DNA from: Xanthocytophaga agilis
GTDB lineage: Bacteria > Bacteroidota > Bacteroidia > Cytophagales > 172606-1
Assembly (NCBI RefSeq): GCF_030068605.1
Contig: NZ_JASJOU010000012.1
Location: 1 to 64,000 of the forward strand
Direction: 5' to 3'
DNA: 64,000 bases
In this document: positions 54,462 through 63,107 of the stretch, piece by piece
How the letters are laid out: every line of letters starts with the position of its first letter
Position numbering within the stretch: position 1 is the stretch's first letter
The notes under the pieces: generated by a model
Seen by the model: the letters and a program-made list of their open reading frames with translations, nothing else
Told to the model about the DNA's origin: nothing
The model's database searches: none
Program-made: the position numbers and the translations under genes

Positions 54462-55367
54462 TCAGAAAAATGTCATAATAAGTGTCCGGATACTTAAGCC
54501 AATAATTAAAACGCCTACCATAATCATCAATGTCCGTGTAGAGAATTTCTGGCATAGATAGGCCGCAAAAGGAGCCGCTACGCTGCCACCCAACACCAGA
54601 CCAACAATAATTTGCCAGTTTCCTGCTCCAATCAATGTTACAAAGGTAATAGCTCCTGCCAATGCAATGAAAAATTCTGCAAGGTTTACAGACCCAATGG
54701 CATAGCGGGGCTGATGTCCTTTACTTAATAAAGTTGATGCGACAATAGGACCCCATCCACCGCCACCTACTGCATCCATAAATCCACCAAATAAGGCTAG
54801 AGGAGCCAGTGTTTTTTCATCACGAGGTTCTGTTTTTTTGCGGAAAGCTTTTCGAAGAACAATAACCCCCATTACCAGAAGATATACTGCAATATATGGT
54901 TTGATTACAGCACCATCAATACTAGTAAGTATATAAGCTCCAGCTATAGCTCCAATTACTCCTGGCAATACCAGACGTTTGAATAATTGTTTATTCACAT
55001 TTCCCATCTTAAGATGAGACAAACCAGAAATTCCAGCTGTAAATACTTCTGCCACATGGACACTGCTACTTGCCAGAGCAGGAGGGACACCAAGTCCAAG
55101 TAAAAAAGAGGTACTACTAATTCCATAGGCCATCCCCAAAGCGCCGTCAATCATTTGTGCAAAGAAGCCTACCAATGCAAAGAAAAGTAGATCCTTTGTG
55201 AAAAGTTTAGAAGTATATGGTTTTATCAACTCCCAGGTAGTAGAGTTTAAATATAGGAATGCTCCAATACCAAGTATTACCAGCACAGATCCACCAACGA
55301 TAAACAAAGTACGTTTGTTTGTCTTTTTAGCGGGTTGAACAGCTACAGTTTCTTCTGCTACAATCAT
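54462..55367 (-). CDS. TauE/SafE-family membrane transporter (sulfite-exporter type)
   Basis: 301 aa with about seven to eight membrane helices: an N-terminal cytoplasmic tail, TLFIVGGSVLVILGIGAFLYL, then FFALVGFFAQMIDGALGMAYGISSTSFLLGLGVPPALASSSVHVAEVFTAGISGLSHL and later GGFMDAVGGGGWGPIVASTLL. The paired A(x)GxGGG-type helices are the family hallmark. It exports or imports small sulfur or organic anions; substrate not clear. Stand-alone gene. Confidence 0.92.
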   Translation of the reverse strand: MIVAEETVAVQPAKKTNKRTLFIVGGSVLVILGIGAFLYLNSTTWELIKPYTSKLFTKDLLFFALVGFFAQMIDGALGMAYGISSTSFLLGLGVPPALASSSVHVAEVFTAGISGLSHLKMGNVNKQLFKRLVLPGVIGAIAGAYILTSIDGAVIKPYIAVYLLVMGVIVLRKAFRKKTEPRDEKTLAPLALFGGFMDAVGGGGWGPIVASTLLSKGHQPRYAIGSVNLAEFFIALAGAITFVTLIGAGNWQIIVGLVLGGSVAAPFAAYLCQKFSTRTLMIMVGVLIIGLSIRTLIMTFF

Positions 55368-55589
55368 AATAGTTTAGATCTGGGTAGAAGTAAATTAGAA
55401 TTGGTATGCAAGATATGATTAAGTCTATGTATTTACTAGGGTTTATTTAAGTTTTTTACGTATTTGTTCTCTTTTATTCTCTAGTATGTCCTCTTGTAGA
55501 ACTAATTCAGGATACTAGTAGTATATTTCTAAGGGTAAGTTTTAGACAGATAGTATTTAACTAAAAAGAAGGACTTAACAGAATGAAAA

Positions 55590-55634
55590 ATAAAAAAATC
55601 CCTCCTCTAAAATAATAACTTGAGAAAGGATTTT
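55590..55634 (-). terminator. rho-independent terminator after the 443-aa gene
   Basis: On the minus strand an 11-bp stem with two G-T wobbles is followed by seven T. It lies just after the stop at 55658. Confidence 0.6.
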
Positions 55635-55657
55635 AAAAGTATCATAAAAATTCCTGA

Positions 55658-56989
55658 TCAGGAGATAAACTTTCGTTCAATAACATCAATAAAGGCTATA
55701 TATTCTTCACTTTGCAGATCCCACCCTAATGAGTGGGCATACTTTACCTGAAGAAGTTTCATAGCAGTGTCCATATCTCTTGCTTGTTCCAATTCATAAA
55801 TGGCTTGAGCAAAAGCAATATTATCTCCACCAAACAGGCTATTAATAAAATAGTACTTCTGATTCAGATTCAATGCATCTTTAATACTGGTAATGGGTTG
55901 GTTCTGAGCTTTTTCAATAAAAGTGCTATCCTCCTTACGTAATTTCTCATTAAGAGTAGTCATATCTTTGTTGAGGGTCTCATTGAGAGTTGTTTCTTCC
56001 ATTTTCTTCTTGACAGAAAGGACAGAAACCAATGGTTTATTTGCCGCCTTTGCAAATTCTTCAATATCAACTTTTACCTCCTCTGCTTTTACTTCATGTA
56101 TTACATTGAGAGCAACTGGTGGCAGTTCTGGAGTTATGACAGGCTTAGACTCAATGGGTTGATTCTCAATTGGCTTTGTTTCTGTAGATTTATTTTCAAC
56201 TGATAGTGGTTCTGTTTTTGGCTCTATTTTGGGTAAAGTCTTTACTACTTTCTCTTGTGTGCCAATTGGAAGGTCATCTCCTAGTGTGTCAAAGAAAGAA
56301 CCGGAAGTAGTAGCTTTCTTTTCTGGCTCTGGCTTCTTTTCGTCCTCTATTTTTTCCAGCTCAGAAACCTCAAGTGGAACCTGTGCCGAAAATTGAGCAA
56401 TATATTCCTCTGGGTTATCGAGGGTAATTCCCTCTGAAGTCAGAACATCTTCCAATACAGCAATGGCTTTATCCAATGACAATACATCCGAACTTTCAAC
56501 TCCAGTAGATTGTAATTGAGCAATCAAACTTTCCCAGACAGTACGGTTAATCCGTATATAACGGGTATGATCCTGTAAACGCTGTATGGTGAGTGGTTCA
56601 AAGTCAATATATTTCAGAATACTCACAAACTGGTTTCTGGGTGAAAGAAGTAATTCGATTGTAGCAGAAGATGCATCTGCTACTAACGGTTCAAATGCAT
56701 CTTGTTTTACCATAATGAACCGGGAGAGAGTATTCATCAGATTTTCGAGTGCTGACTTTACCTCATCCTGAGAATAATCAAAGTAAGGACTTTGTAAACG
56801 TCCTGCTTCCTGTTTCCAGTTGGTAAATAGTTTAAAGAGAATCAGATAGTTTACCTGTGGGATATCTGTGAAGGAAACAATATCTTTTCCGGAAACACTG
56901 TCCTGCTGCGAAAAGAATGTGTCACATGTATGCTTAGCATACGCATTAGCATATCGGTTTAGAGCTGCTGGGTTGATTGTATGTATCAT
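55658..56989 (-). CDS. cytoplasmic protein of unknown function with acidic/Lys-Pro-rich linker
   Basis: 443 aa, no signal peptide. Residues 1-215 are helical and look folded (NYLILFKLFTNWKQEAGRL, RFIMVKQDAFEPL, YIRINRTVWESLIAQLQ). Residues 215-315 are a Glu/Lys/Pro/Thr-rich linker (KPEPEKKATTSG, EPKTEPLSVENK, KPIENQPIESKP). A C-terminal helical domain of about 100 residues ends the protein (DALNLNQKYYFINSLFGGDNIAFAQAIYELEQA). The layout recalls a scaffold, but I do not recognise a family. It is 73 bp downstream of the 731-aa gene, possibly in one transcript. Confidence 0.6.
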   Translation of the reverse strand: MIHTINPAALNRYANAYAKHTCDTFFSQQDSVSGKDIVSFTDIPQVNYLILFKLFTNWKQEAGRLQSPYFDYSQDEVKSALENLMNTLSRFIMVKQDAFEPLVADASSATIELLLSPRNQFVSILKYIDFEPLTIQRLQDHTRYIRINRTVWESLIAQLQSTGVESSDVLSLDKAIAVLEDVLTSEGITLDNPEEYIAQFSAQVPLEVSELEKIEDEKKPEPEKKATTSGSFFDTLGDDLPIGTQEKVVKTLPKIEPKTEPLSVENKSTETKPIENQPIESKPVITPELPPVALNVIHEVKAEEVKVDIEEFAKAANKPLVSVLSVKKKMEETTLNETLNKDMTTLNEKLRKEDSTFIEKAQNQPITSIKDALNLNQKYYFINSLFGGDNIAFAQAIYELEQARDMDTAMKLLQVKYAHSLGWDLQSEEYIAFIDVIERKFIS

Positions 56990-57062
56990 GATTGTTTCAA
57001 AGCTACAGGTAGTAAAGACACAGTAAATTAGGATAAATCCAATGAATGATCAAACTTAATTG

Positions 57063-59258
57063 TTATTTTGTTTTTTGTTTGGCCTCATTTCCAATACCTG
57101 CACATTTTTCACAGTAGAAGCTTCTAAGTTCCTCATCATCAAATACCTGGAAATTGATGCGACATTCTCCCATAAAAAGATCGCACCACTTTGCAGGCGA
57201 TAACTTTTGAGAGGCTTCAATCAAAAGTTTAGTATACACTCTTTTTTGTTGATAATCCGGATGTATAAATATCAGTTTAAGGTATTGGGCATATATATCT
57301 TCATCAAAAGCAGTCTTTTTTAGATAATTATCTAATACCTGAATAGCAGGCTTAAATGCCTCCATTTCAATTAGGAAATTAGCCAGTTGTAAAGATGTAT
57401 TTCGATTAGTTACTACTTCTGGTTGACTTGTATAGTAAGTATACATAAAGTCTACACCTTCTTTTACTTTTCTGTAATTGCCTGTCTGTAAGTAATAAGG
57501 CACTGTATTAATGTAGAATATCGATCTTGCCTTTTTCTCAAGGGATCTGTATTTGTTGTTGCTGGTGACCTGCTGAATAAGCTGTAGTATGTCTTTTTCC
57601 TTGTAATCCTGTCTTTTGACAAAGTCCCATTCAGATAAAATAAACGTCATTGCATAGTATTGCATTTCGCTCAGGCTATCTTTTTCTACCAAAGTAGTTT
57701 GTAAATCATTCCAGTGATTGATCCACTGTGCCTCTGACCAGTGTTGACGATTAAATTCATAATCCATGATCATTTGGTTCTGACGGAGAGAATTGTATTC
57801 TTCTGTCTTGGGATAGTGAACAGAGAATAAAGTATTTGGGGCTAATTTCCCGGCTTTACATTGACGATAGTAGAAACTTTGTAATGCGGCAGCTTGGGCT
57901 GCTGTTTTTGCTTTGTAGTATTTTTGTACATATGTCAGGGTATCTCGTACATTCAAGTGGGTCTCGAGGCGTACAGATGCACTGCGTTGTTCATCCAGGT
58001 ATTTTTCCCAGACCTTTAATACTCCAGGCTTCTGTAATTCCTGTTTGATTCGTGTCTTGGACCAGCTTTTCCATTCCGGATTAGGTGACTGTGCCAATTG
58101 CTGATAAAATAACTCCCAGTTTTCACCTGTTTGTACTGTAATTGTGGTTTTATGATCTATATATTTTCTCAGGTATCCCACAATACTATCTGCTCTTGAT
58201 TGATACAACTGCTTATTCATTTTGCCAATTCCTTCAATAGACGCAAAGGCGTCAATGAGTATTCGGTCTATCTGGTAGTTTTTTAATGTATCCCGAACTA
58301 CTTCCATAGATGCATGGTCTGGGCTTATGCTATTTCGAGCAAACGGTATCTGAAATGAAAAGGATTTATCCTCTGAAGAAAAATCCAACGGTGTGGTAAC
58401 CAGTTGAGGTGTCAGGGGTAAAGAATCTCTTAGGCTCAAATCTCCACATATATCTGTATAGTGTACTACTCCTACAATTCGTTTCTTATGTATCAGCAGG
58501 AAATTGGCCGTGACAAATTTTGAGGAATCATTCTGAGGAATTGCTCCTGCCAACACAGAAACAGCTTCTGGTTGCCATGTCGTTGTATCAATTGCTTTCT
58601 TATTTTTTGCAGAACCTGATAAACGTGCTTTACTTGCCTGTAACTGTTTAAATTCCTGTTTCTGTTTATTTAGATCACGCAATAACTCTTTTTTATAGAT
58701 AGGCTTTAATATAGTCCCGTTAATAGATGATCCTGCACGTCTTCCCAGAGTTGTATAATACTCTTTACTTCCACATGTATACGATTTCTGATTGACAAGT
58801 TCTATGGCTATTCCATCTTTGCGATTTTTGAGAACATCTAGCAACTGCAGAGGTGTACTACTCCTGACAATGATTCCCTGAGATGTATAATCTAGTTGGA
58901 GTTGTAACTGATCATTCTGAAAAACTTTCCAGAATTCACTATTTGCAGTAGTTTTTGCATTCAGAGGTCTTAATTTCCAGGGTAATTTTTGTTTTTTCCC
59001 TTTTGGTAATTCAGCCTTGTTTTTGATCTTTATTGTATCTAAGGGACTTGTTTCTTTATCCTGTTGTTTCTGATAAGCAGTAAGTGTCGTTTGTTGGCTC
59101 AAATTGTTTGTTTGAGCCTTGACCAGATACTCTGGATAGGATAAATGAATGGATGTCTGTGAAATGGGAGTGGCTGGCAATTGCCCATAGCTGCAAATGA
59201 CAAGGGCAGAAAGCACCAATAGCCAAGCAAATGACTTGGCGTTTTTACAGAAATTCAT
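57063..59258 (-). CDS. exported protein with OmpA-like domain and TPR-like C-terminus, role unknown
   Basis: 731 aa with a signal peptide (AWLLVLSALVICSYGQ). After a basic linker (about 75-95) comes a beta part (NDQLQLQLDYTSQGIIV). Around residues 290-370 is an OmpA-like region (LIDAFASIEGIGKMNKQLYQ, SRADSIVGYLRKYI). The C-terminal half is helical with TPR-like repeats (ALQSFYYRQCKAGKLAPN, NYRKVKEGVDFMYTYYTSQ) and ends in CEKC. The OmpA motif lacks the usual peptidoglycan-binding Asp and Arg pair. Function unknown. Confidence 0.6.
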   Translation of the reverse strand: MNFCKNAKSFAWLLVLSALVICSYGQLPATPISQTSIHLSYPEYLVKAQTNNLSQQTTLTAYQKQQDKETSPLDTIKIKNKAELPKGKKQKLPWKLRPLNAKTTANSEFWKVFQNDQLQLQLDYTSQGIIVRSSTPLQLLDVLKNRKDGIAIELVNQKSYTCGSKEYYTTLGRRAGSSINGTILKPIYKKELLRDLNKQKQEFKQLQASKARLSGSAKNKKAIDTTTWQPEAVSVLAGAIPQNDSSKFVTANFLLIHKKRIVGVVHYTDICGDLSLRDSLPLTPQLVTTPLDFSSEDKSFSFQIPFARNSISPDHASMEVVRDTLKNYQIDRILIDAFASIEGIGKMNKQLYQSRADSIVGYLRKYIDHKTTITVQTGENWELFYQQLAQSPNPEWKSWSKTRIKQELQKPGVLKVWEKYLDEQRSASVRLETHLNVRDTLTYVQKYYKAKTAAQAAALQSFYYRQCKAGKLAPNTLFSVHYPKTEEYNSLRQNQMIMDYEFNRQHWSEAQWINHWNDLQTTLVEKDSLSEMQYYAMTFILSEWDFVKRQDYKEKDILQLIQQVTSNNKYRSLEKKARSIFYINTVPYYLQTGNYRKVKEGVDFMYTYYTSQPEVVTNRNTSLQLANFLIEMEAFKPAIQVLDNYLKKTAFDEDIYAQYLKLIFIHPDYQQKRVYTKLLIEASQKLSPAKWCDLFMGECRINFQVFDDEELRSFYCEKCAGIGNEAKQKTK

Positions 59259-59407
59259 AGCTGGGAGTTAGAAACTCTTTAGTAAAACTGATTGAATCGT
59301 AACTTTTCGATTTTGGTCAGTGGTATACTGTAACCTGTACCACAGGTTATCTTAAAAAATGTATAGTTTTCTATCAATAGAAAACTCAGTATTTTGGAAT
59401 AAACCTT

Positions 59408-60289
59408 TTATAAAATATTTAATGACTGTTCTTTAATCTTTTCCAGTTCATCTTTCATCTCTACGACAAAGCGCTGAATGACTGCATCATTGGCTTTAGA
59501 CCCGATTGTATTGATTTCACGACCAATTTCCTGACTGATGAAATTTAATTTTTTACCTGGTGTTTCATCTTTGGCTAATACTTCCATAAAATGATCCAAA
59601 TGAAGCTTTAACCGTACCTTTTCTTCACTGATATCCAGTTTCTCAATGTAATAGATCAACTCTTGCTCAAATCGATTTGGGTCAAAATGTTCATCGCTTA
59701 CTACTTCTGCAATACGTTCACGAATGCGGGTTCGGATGTTTTGTAACCGTTCCGGATCATGAGTAGCTATTGCATTCAGATTCGTACTAATTTTATGGAT
59801 ATACTCTGTTAATTTACCTGAGAGTTCATTCCCTTCTTTAATCCGGAATTCATCACATGCCAGTGCTGCCTGTTTAAATGTTTCCTGAATCAGTGCCCAA
59901 TCCTTTGCTGCATTTTCATCTGGTGCTGTATCATATATGTATGCGTCTGGAAGCTGCATAGCCAATCTGAAGATGTCATCTTCTGGAACTGCTGCCGCTA
60001 TTGCTGCCTCTCTTAGTTGCTGGCAATAGGCTCTTACCAGGGGAGTATTTACAGTTACCCGGGGTTTCACTTCACCTATCACCTGAATATCAATGGATAC
60101 ATTCAATTTGCCTCGCTCCAGTATCTGATTCAGCAGATTTCGGATCTCAAGTTCTTTATCTGAAAAGTTTTTAGGTAATCGTAAATTTACATCTAGTGTT
60201 TTAGAATTCAGTGAGCGGATTTCTACGCTTACACTGATGTTTGTATTGGCCGCTCTGGCCAGGCCAAAGCCGGTCATTGATTTTAGCAT
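59408..60289 (-). CDS. yicC: YicC-family endoribonuclease-like protein
   Basis: 293 aa starting at the ATG of MLKSMTGFG (a TTG two codons earlier is an alternative). The YicC-like N domain (SVEIRSLNSKTLDVNLRLP, ILERGKLNVSIDIQ) is followed by the DUF1732 C-terminal domain (FEQELIYYIEKLDISEEKVRLKLHLDHF, GKKLNFISQEIGREINTIGSKA). Family members cleave RNA and affect stationary-phase physiology. In many genomes it precedes gmk; here it is 24 kb away from gmk-nadD. Confidence 0.93.
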   Translation of the reverse strand: MLKSMTGFGLARAANTNISVSVEIRSLNSKTLDVNLRLPKNFSDKELEIRNLLNQILERGKLNVSIDIQVIGEVKPRVTVNTPLVRAYCQQLREAAIAAAVPEDDIFRLAMQLPDAYIYDTAPDENAAKDWALIQETFKQAALACDEFRIKEGNELSGKLTEYIHKISTNLNAIATHDPERLQNIRTRIRERIAEVVSDEHFDPNRFEQELIYYIEKLDISEEKVRLKLHLDHFMEVLAKDETPGKKLNFISQEIGREINTIGSKANDAVIQRFVVEMKDELEKIKEQSLNIL

Positions 60290-60899
60290 ACTCAAATAAG
60301 GTTATAAGTTTCTTCTACTCAAATGAATGAGAAGCACACAAAGTACTATTTTTTTAGACAAATATCGAACACACTTTTTTTATCTAGGAGGAGTTCTTTA
60401 CAGATTCAAGGAATTTGAACGGAAAAAGATCCTTTTTATACAGATTTACAAACATATTTGGCAAGATGTAGAGTAATCAAGTGACCTTATAAGTTTGTTC
60501 TGATACACATACTATAAAACACAATAAAAGGTGATTATGGCACTTCAAGAAGCATGTTTGTGTGGTAACTTTGTGATTGTCAGATGATTTTAGGTAAATT
60601 ATATGCAACAATTTTGTACTAAATATTACCTGAGTTATTGGATCGTAAACTTGAAACAATAATTCCGGATATATAAGTGCACGAAATTATACAGAATAAA
60701 TACCAGAAGTTGTGTCTGGATATTGGATCTTCAGCAATGTTATGTAAGTCCCAAAGCAAAAACTTCTGAAAATTTTTGGTGGGGTTTTTTTGTTTTCTTA
60801 CCTGTCATGTTGATATTTGGTATGCGACCAGTACTATTTTATAGTTAATCAATCATAAAGTTTTTCCTCAAACCACAGAAAATATACCCTCCTTCTATT
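60290..60899. other. 600-bp intergenic region, no gene seen
   Basis: AT-rich, between divergent yicC and the oxidoreductase gene. A 60-codon frame on the minus strand (60477-60659) has no coding character. No RNA gene or CRISPR-like repeat was found. It probably holds two divergent promoters. Confidence 0.5.
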
Positions 60900-62342
60900 A
60901 TGAAAAAGGATACCCCTGCTTCACGCCGTAAATTTATCAAACAAAGTTCGCTGGCTCTGGCTGGCTTTTCTATTGTGCCTCGTCATGTCCTGGGCAAAGG
61001 ATTTGTTGCCCCTTCTGATAAATTAAATATTGCAGCTGTAGGTTGTGGAGGTAAGGCGGACTTTAATATTCAGCAGGCATTTAATAATGGAACAGATAAT
61101 ATTGTTGCGTTATGTGATGTAGATGACCGCCAGGCTAAAAAGTATCGGGAGAAATTTCCTAAAGCTCCTTATTACAAGGATTTTCGCCAGATGTTGGTAA
61201 AAGAAAAGAAGAATATTGATGCGGTGATTGTCTCAACACCGGATCACATGCATTATCCGGTTGCTATGGCTGCTATGCAGTTGGGTAAACATGTATATGT
61301 AGAGAAGCCTTTGACACATGATATCTGGGAGGCTCGCCAGTTAACTGAGGCTGCTCAGAAATACAAAGTAGTTACCCAGATGGGTAATCAGGGAAGTAGT
61401 GGTAAAGGTACTCGCCTTACAGAGGCTATCATTCAATCGGGTGCTATCGGAGATGTGCATACAGTTGAAGTCTGGACTAACCGTCCTGTTTGGCCACAGG
61501 GAGTAAAATCTCCAAAAGACAAAGGAGAAACGCAGTCTGTACCATCAGAGGTTGACTGGAATTTATGGCTGGGAACTGCGCCATTTCGTGAATACCATGA
61601 AGCCTATATGCCATTTCGCTGGAGAGGATACTGGGATTTTGGTACGGGGTCATTAGGTGATATGGGATGTCATTTTATGGATGTGCCTTTCCGGGCACTT
61701 AAATTGGGTTATCCAACATCCGTAGAATGTTCTGTAGGACAAATCTATAGTGATTTCTTTAAGGAAGCTTTCTTTGATGATGTATGTCCACCTTCTGCCG
61801 CTATTCACTTAAAGTTTCCAAACACAGGAAAAGGATCACATAAGGAAATAAGTGTATCCTGGTATGATGGAGGAATCAGACCACGTCTTCCTGAAGGATG
61901 TGATTATGAAAAAGTGTTTGCACGTGTAGATGGAGGTATTCTTTTTATTGGGAGTCAAGGTATTCTGGCTGCTGAGTTGTTTGGTGAAAATCCAAAGTTG
62001 TTTCCATCTGAAAAATTTGCAAATTATGTCCTTCCTGACCCTAAAAGGCCATTAGTAGAAGGTGATACCAATGGACATCAACAACAATGGGTAAAAGCAT
62101 GTAAAAAGGGATATGGCACTTATACCAGTTCTGCCTTTAATGAATCTGGCCCGTTGACGGAAATGGTACTCATGGGCAATCTGGCTGTTAGATCTTTCTT
62201 ATACAGAACACCAAGAGAACAAGGTGGCTTTGATTTTCCTGGGCGCAAAAAGTTGCTTTGGGATGGTGCTAATATGAAGATCACCAACTTTGATGTAGCA
62301 AACCAGTTTGTTAAGCGCCAATATCGGGAGGGTTGGTCTTAG
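60900..62342 (+). CDS. Tat-exported Gfo/Idh/MocA-family oxidoreductase
   Basis: 480 aa. The N-terminus ASRRKFIKQSSLALAGFSIV is a twin-arginine signal. A Rossmann NAD(P) domain follows (LNIAAVGCGGKADFN, VALCDVDD, VIVSTPDHMHYPVA, EKPLTHD with the conserved Lys). The C-terminal catalytic half includes WRGYWDFGTGSLGDMGCHFMDVPF, GKGSHKEISVSWYDGG and LPDP. Such periplasmic members often act on sugars or glycosides; the substrate is not certain. It is co-transcribed with the next gene, 3 bp downstream. Confidence 0.92.
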   Translation: MKKDTPASRRKFIKQSSLALAGFSIVPRHVLGKGFVAPSDKLNIAAVGCGGKADFNIQQAFNNGTDNIVALCDVDDRQAKKYREKFPKAPYYKDFRQMLVKEKKNIDAVIVSTPDHMHYPVAMAAMQLGKHVYVEKPLTHDIWEARQLTEAAQKYKVVTQMGNQGSSGKGTRLTEAIIQSGAIGDVHTVEVWTNRPVWPQGVKSPKDKGETQSVPSEVDWNLWLGTAPFREYHEAYMPFRWRGYWDFGTGSLGDMGCHFMDVPFRALKLGYPTSVECSVGQIYSDFFKEAFFDDVCPPSAAIHLKFPNTGKGSHKEISVSWYDGGIRPRLPEGCDYEKVFARVDGGILFIGSQGILAAELFGENPKLFPSEKFANYVLPDPKRPLVEGDTNGHQQQWVKACKKGYGTYTSSAFNESGPLTEMVLMGNLAVRSFLYRTPREQGGFDFPGRKKLLWDGANMKITNFDVANQFVKRQYREGWS

Positions 62343-62345
62343 AAG

Positions 62346-63047
62346 ATGTCAAACAGCAAATGGTCCCCAATTATAAAGAGTGCAGGATATCTGCTTCTGT
62401 ATCTTTTTATCTTATGCTGGATTGCTTTTTATTCTCCCTGGCGTTTAAGCAAACATTGGTTACAGAATACACCTGAAAAATACAAGAAGGAACTAGCTGC
62501 TATTCGAAGAGAGAGAAAAAAACTAACTCAACAAGCAAATAGCAGTAATAGTAGAACTGCTTTTGTAGAGGCCATAGACAATCACATATTTCCACATTGG
62601 TATGGAACATTTTGGTCTTTTAATGGGACTACACAGGTTCCGGGACGAGGATCTATTGCCTGTGGATATTTCGTTACTACTGTTTTGCGTGATGCAGGAT
62701 TAGAAATCAATCGTAGTGCACTAGCACAGATGCCTTCTGAACAAATGATTAAGGCCCTGATAAGTGAAGAACATATCAAACGATTTAGTAACAAATCGCT
62801 GGAGGAATTTATCGCACAGATTGAGAAAACCGGAAAGGGTTTATATATAGTAGGTTTGGACAACCATACAGGTTTTCTTGTCAATGAAGGTAACGGTGTC
62901 TATTTTGTCCATGCCAGTGGAGCCTATCCATTTTGCGTGATTCGTGAAAAGGCCAGCAGTGCATCTATCTTAAGAAAATCTAAGTATAGAATTATCGGTA
63001 GAATCAGTGAAGATAAATCGGTACTTAGAAGTTGGTTGAAAGTATGA
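62346..63047 (+). CDS. membrane-anchored papain-like (NlpC/P60-type) putative hydrolase
   Basis: 233 aa. One membrane helix (AGYLLLYLFILCWIAFY, about 13-29) is followed by a basic coiled stretch and a domain with Cys106 (GSIACGYFVTTVLRDAG), His174 (LDNHTGFLV) and His189 (YFVHASG). This spacing is NlpC/P60-like, but I see no standard family motif. It begins 3 bp after the oxidoreductase, indicating translational coupling. A role in cell-wall or amide metabolism is guesswork. A terminator follows. Confidence 0.7.
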   Translation: MSNSKWSPIIKSAGYLLLYLFILCWIAFYSPWRLSKHWLQNTPEKYKKELAAIRRERKKLTQQANSSNSRTAFVEAIDNHIFPHWYGTFWSFNGTTQVPGRGSIACGYFVTTVLRDAGLEINRSALAQMPSEQMIKALISEEHIKRFSNKSLEEFIAQIEKTGKGLYIVGLDNHTGFLVNEGNGVYFVHASGAYPFCVIREKASSASILRKSKYRIIGRISEDKSVLRSWLKV

Positions 63048-63061
63048 TTATAGTAGAGTAC

Positions 63062-63107
63062 AAAAAGAAAAACCCCGCGCATCATTTAGCAGGGTTTTTC
63101 TTTTTAT
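63062..63107. terminator. bidirectional rho-independent terminator
   Basis: 16-17-bp stem (63062-63078 with about 63089-63105, one mismatch), 10-nt loop and T tract, between convergent genes. Confidence 0.82.

Noticed and set aside
60477-60659. 60-codon minus-strand frame upstream of yicC
   Set aside because: No family motif, no signal and no start context; lies in an AT-rich gap.
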